Positions 13,321 to 15,146 of a stretch of DNA of 15,146 nt are shown here, in pieces. Positions within the stretch are counted from its first letter, which is position 1. Every line of letters begins with the position of its first letter. Origin of the DNA: Chryseobacterium sp. (GTDB lineage: Bacteria > Bacteroidota > Bacteroidia > Flavobacteriales > Weeksellaceae); assembly GCA_003248755.1 (NCBI GenBank), contig QFQW01000090.1:1-15146 (forward strand), in the 5' to 3' direction. The position numbers and the translations under genes were made by a program. The notes below the pieces were generated by a model. The model searched no databases. It was given only the letters and a program-made list of their open reading frames with translations, and was not told where the DNA came from.

Positions 13321-14823
13321 TTATTTCGTTTTTGCAGAATCTGCTGTTGGTGCTTTCTGTTGTAACAAATCATTCTGCAATTGAACTTGAGGACTGATTG
13401 ACGGAGCCTGTAAACCTGAAATTTTATTCATTTCTTCAACAAACTTACCATCACCTAGATTATAAAATGTCTGACTTACAACTTTACCATCTTTATCCAA
13501 TAAGAAAAATCCCGGGATTTTGAAACCATAGATAAAGAATTTTTTTGCATAATCAGATGATAATCCGCCTTCTGCATAAAAATTACTCCCCGGTATTCCT
13601 TTCAGCATTGCATTAGCTGTTTTTGTAAACTGTTCTTTTGTATCATCTACATTTACAAACGCAAAATTTATTTTCGATTTATAGAAATTAACCACCTCTT
13701 TTAATACCGGAATTGTTGATTGAGCAATATATGGATTCCATGATGCATAAGTCATCACCAATGTTGGTTTTCCTTTTAATTCGGAAAAATCACCAGTTTT
13801 TCCATCTAATTTTAGAAAACTTGTTTTAGGAGCCTCTTCACCTTTCATTAATCCAAAAACGGCGTTGATTGCTGAATTCAAATCATTTTTCACTCCCGAA
13901 TCTTTGATGTAATCATCACTCACTTTTCTAATTTTAACAACATCAGAAGTATATGGATTAAGGTCAAACTTTGCAATCACAAAAGCTAGCAAGTAATCTT
14001 TTGTCTTTTGAGATAACTCCTTATTTGTTGTTAAGAATCTAGCAAAGATTGTCGACATACTAGCAGAATCTTTATCTTTTTGTTTTACAGCATAGTCTTG
14101 AAAATCCTTTCCTAATTTGTTCAATAAATAATTCCTATAAATTGGAAGATCTTCAACCATTCTGTCGTTATTCTTTGTGAGAGATTTTTCATAATCTACA
14201 AATGCTTTTGAAACTTTGAAAGAAGGATCTCCTGCAACTTGACCGTGAGCACTTTCATACTGAACTAAAAAAGTTAAGATATTAGTAGCCAACTCATCTT
14301 TTTTAAGTTTTACAACATCACTATCCGGCCCAACTTTATCAGCTGTATCATCCAGATTTTTTTCAAGATCGGCATAGACTTTCTTAATTTCATTCAAAAA
14401 ATCAGCTTCTTTTTTTTGAAGCAATTGCATATTAAGTTTAGAACTATACGATTGTAGATATTTCTGAGCTTCTGTAATAAAATCGTTATTCTTTTTAGCA
14501 TCACCTTCAATTTTGTAAACTTCTGGAAATGTTGTAGCCTCACCTGATATTTTTAAATCTTGTCCCTTTTTCAGATATATAAAATTCATTTTCCCTGCAT
14601 ATGTCACCGCATACATCCCATTTTTAGGAGCTTTGAATTCTCCTTTAAAATTCCCTTTTTCATCAACACCAATATTGACCAATGGTAAAGTAGCCACACC
14701 TGAGGCTTCAATAAATTCTATTCTCTCTAGAGGTGACCCTCCTTTGATATTTCCTTCAACTTTAACTTTGGAGCAAGAAACTGCCATGAAAGCAACTAAA
14801 AGAAGAAATAAGTATTTTTTCAT
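13321..14823 (-). CDS. TlpA-like thioredoxin-fold lipoprotein lacking CxxC, with DUF4369-like N-terminus
   Basis: A 500-residue lipoprotein with lipobox AVSC (Cys17 after MKKYLFLLLVAFMAVS). Residues about 19-105 resemble the DUF4369 domain (KVEGNIKG, GEFKAPKNGMYAV, FIYLKKGQDLKISGE). About 110-330 is charged and helical. About 335-475 is a TlpA/thioredoxin-like domain: APKTSFLKLDGKTGDFSEL, LVMTYASWNPYIAQ, then YGFKIPGFFLLDKDGKVV with the cis-proline at 437. Where active TlpA proteins have WCxxC, this one has W362-N-P-Y-I. The lipobox cysteine is the only cysteine in the protein, so it cannot do thiol-disulfide exchange. The tail (476-500) is Gln/Ala-rich. Nothing acidic follows Cys17, so a periplasm-facing location is likelier than the cell surface. 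I chose ATG 14823 over an in-frame TTG at 14844, which lies in the -7 element. It heads the operon, 5 bp before rlmD. Confidence 0.85.
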   Translation of the reverse strand: MKKYLFLLLVAFMAVSCSKVKVEGNIKGGSPLERIEFIEASGVATLPLVNIGVDEKGNFKGEFKAPKNGMYAVTYAGKMNFIYLKKGQDLKISGEATTFPEVYKIEGDAKKNNDFITEAQKYLQSYSSKLNMQLLQKKEADFLNEIKKVYADLEKNLDDTADKVGPDSDVVKLKKDELATNILTFLVQYESAHGQVAGDPSFKVSKAFVDYEKSLTKNNDRMVEDLPIYRNYLLNKLGKDFQDYAVKQKDKDSASMSTIFARFLTTNKELSQKTKDYLLAFVIAKFDLNPYTSDVVKIRKVSDDYIKDSGVKNDLNSAINAVFGLMKGEEAPKTSFLKLDGKTGDFSELKGKPTLVMTYASWNPYIAQSTIPVLKEVVNFYKSKINFAFVNVDDTKEQFTKTANAMLKGIPGSNFYAEGGLSSDYAKKFFIYGFKIPGFFLLDKDGKVVSQTFYNLGDGKFVEEMNKISGLQAPSISPQVQLQNDLLQQKAPTADSAKTK

Positions 14824-14841
14824 TTTAAAAATTAATTTGTG

Positions 14842-14849
14842 CAAAAATA
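14842..14849 (-). promoter_or_regulatory. Candidate -7 element of the TlpA-like/rlmD operon
   Basis: The minus strand reads TATTTTTG, a full TAnnTTTG match, 18 nt before ATG 14823. The spacing is the same as for the SGNH gene promoter. A clear -33 TTG is not seen 17-23 bp upstream. The TTG in this element is in frame with the gene and mimics a start codon. Confidence 0.45.
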
Positions 14850-15119
14850 GCTATTATAAGTTATATTAACTAATTGCTATTTCTTAAATTATTATAAATA
14901 ATTCTAAAGAGTTTATCTTTAAACTAATTTTTTATAATCTGTTGAATTATTTGACTAATATCAGTTTCTCATTTTAATACATATTTTCTTTGTAGTAATC
15001 AGGGTAGATTTAATTTAGATATAACAGAAGTATTTTCACAGAATAATCTTCGAGTAATCTACCGATTGGGTAGATAGGTTTTCTGAATTCAATTTTGACA
15101 TCTTTCATTTTTGGTCCTT
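14850..15119. other. Non-coding stretch between the minus-strand operon and the right edge
   Basis: No reading frame here looks like a gene; the DNA is very AT-rich with stops in all frames. It separates divergent genes, if the start at 15120 is real. It carries the GGTAGAT/ATCTACC repeats at 15003-15075, described separately. Confidence 0.5.
15057..15075. promoter_or_regulatory. Palindrome ATCTACC-N5-GGTAGAT, possible operator
   Basis: A perfect 7-bp inverted repeat (15057-15063 and 15069-15075) around GATTG. A third half-site GGTAGATT lies at 15003-15010 and matches the reverse complement of AATCTACC at 15056-15063. The set sits 45-117 bp before the start codon at 15120, where a regulator would bind. 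No regulator can be named. Confidence 0.35.
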
Positions 15120-15146
15120 ATGAATAATAAAAATACGCAAAAAGAG
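15120..15146 (+). CDS. Possible 5' end of a gene cut by the window edge
   Basis: ATG at 15120 opens a frame of nine codons (MNNKNTQKE) that runs off the window. Support comes from position only: a long AT-rich spacer with a dyad precedes it, and CATTTTTG at 15106-15113 differs from TAnnTTTG at one base. Too little is visible to suggest a product. Confidence 0.35.

Noticed and set aside
14824..14844. TTG start for the TlpA-like lipoprotein
   Set aside because: It lies in the candidate -7 element TATTTTTG; ATG 14823 gives a standard lipoprotein signal.
1..15146. CRISPR array, transposase, phage or defence system
   Set aside because: No regularly spaced direct repeats, no transposase or integrase motifs and no recognised defence domains were seen.

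Overview
The window looks like chromosomal DNA of a Bacteroidota bacterium of the Flavobacteriia, most likely Weeksellaceae (Chryseobacterium, Epilithonimonas or Kaistella). The basis is the low GC content, the absence of Shine-Dalgarno sequences before the genes, -7 promoter elements of the Bacteroidota type TAnnTTTG, and families typical of the group (DUF6452/DUF6048 pair, CcoG, Dcp-like M3 peptidase, YfiT-type bacillithiol transferase). The genus is an inference. There is no rRNA or tRNA gene, no CRISPR array, no transposase and no sign of phage.

Layout. 58-2079 (+) is a cytoplasmic M3 oligopeptidase. After a strong hairpin come a DUF2255-type protein and an AraC-family regulator (2155-3455, +). 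They converge on ccoG (3462-4904, -), the cbb3-oxidase assembly ferredoxin, which stands alone. Divergent from it is a ychJ-like SEC-C gene (5160-5537, +), converging through a repeat-bearing spacer on a VF530-type small protein gene (5647-5889, -). A 210-bp spacer with a good promoter leads into a two-gene unit: a secreted SGNH hydrolase and a YfiT-type DinB enzyme (6100-7283, +). The latter ends by overlapping, tail to tail, the stop codon of an exported beta-lactamase-fold serine hydrolase (7280-8587, -). Divergently follow hutH (8678-10165, +) and, across a dyad-bounded spacer, a GNAT acetyltransferase (10289-10744, +).

The rest is one apparent minus-strand operon in the order: TlpA-like lipoprotein lacking its CxxC (14823-13321), rlmD (13315-11906), DUF6452 lipoprotein (11881-11396), DUF6048 outer-membrane barrel candidate (11430-10762). 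Spacings are 5 nt, 24 nt and a 35-nt overlap. Beyond it is a 296-bp non-coding stretch with an inverted repeat, and the likely first nine codons of another gene at the right edge.

Most genes are housekeeping or accessory metabolism. The part closest to an undescribed system is the cell-envelope end of the minus-strand operon: a lipoprotein with a predicted surface-export signal whose gene overlaps that of a small predicted outer-membrane barrel, co-transcribed with a thioredoxin-fold lipoprotein that has lost both active-site cysteines. No function is known to me for this set. Elsewhere the interest lies in intergenic dyads and repeats, and in Bacteroidota promoters whose TTTG creates false in-frame TTG start codons.
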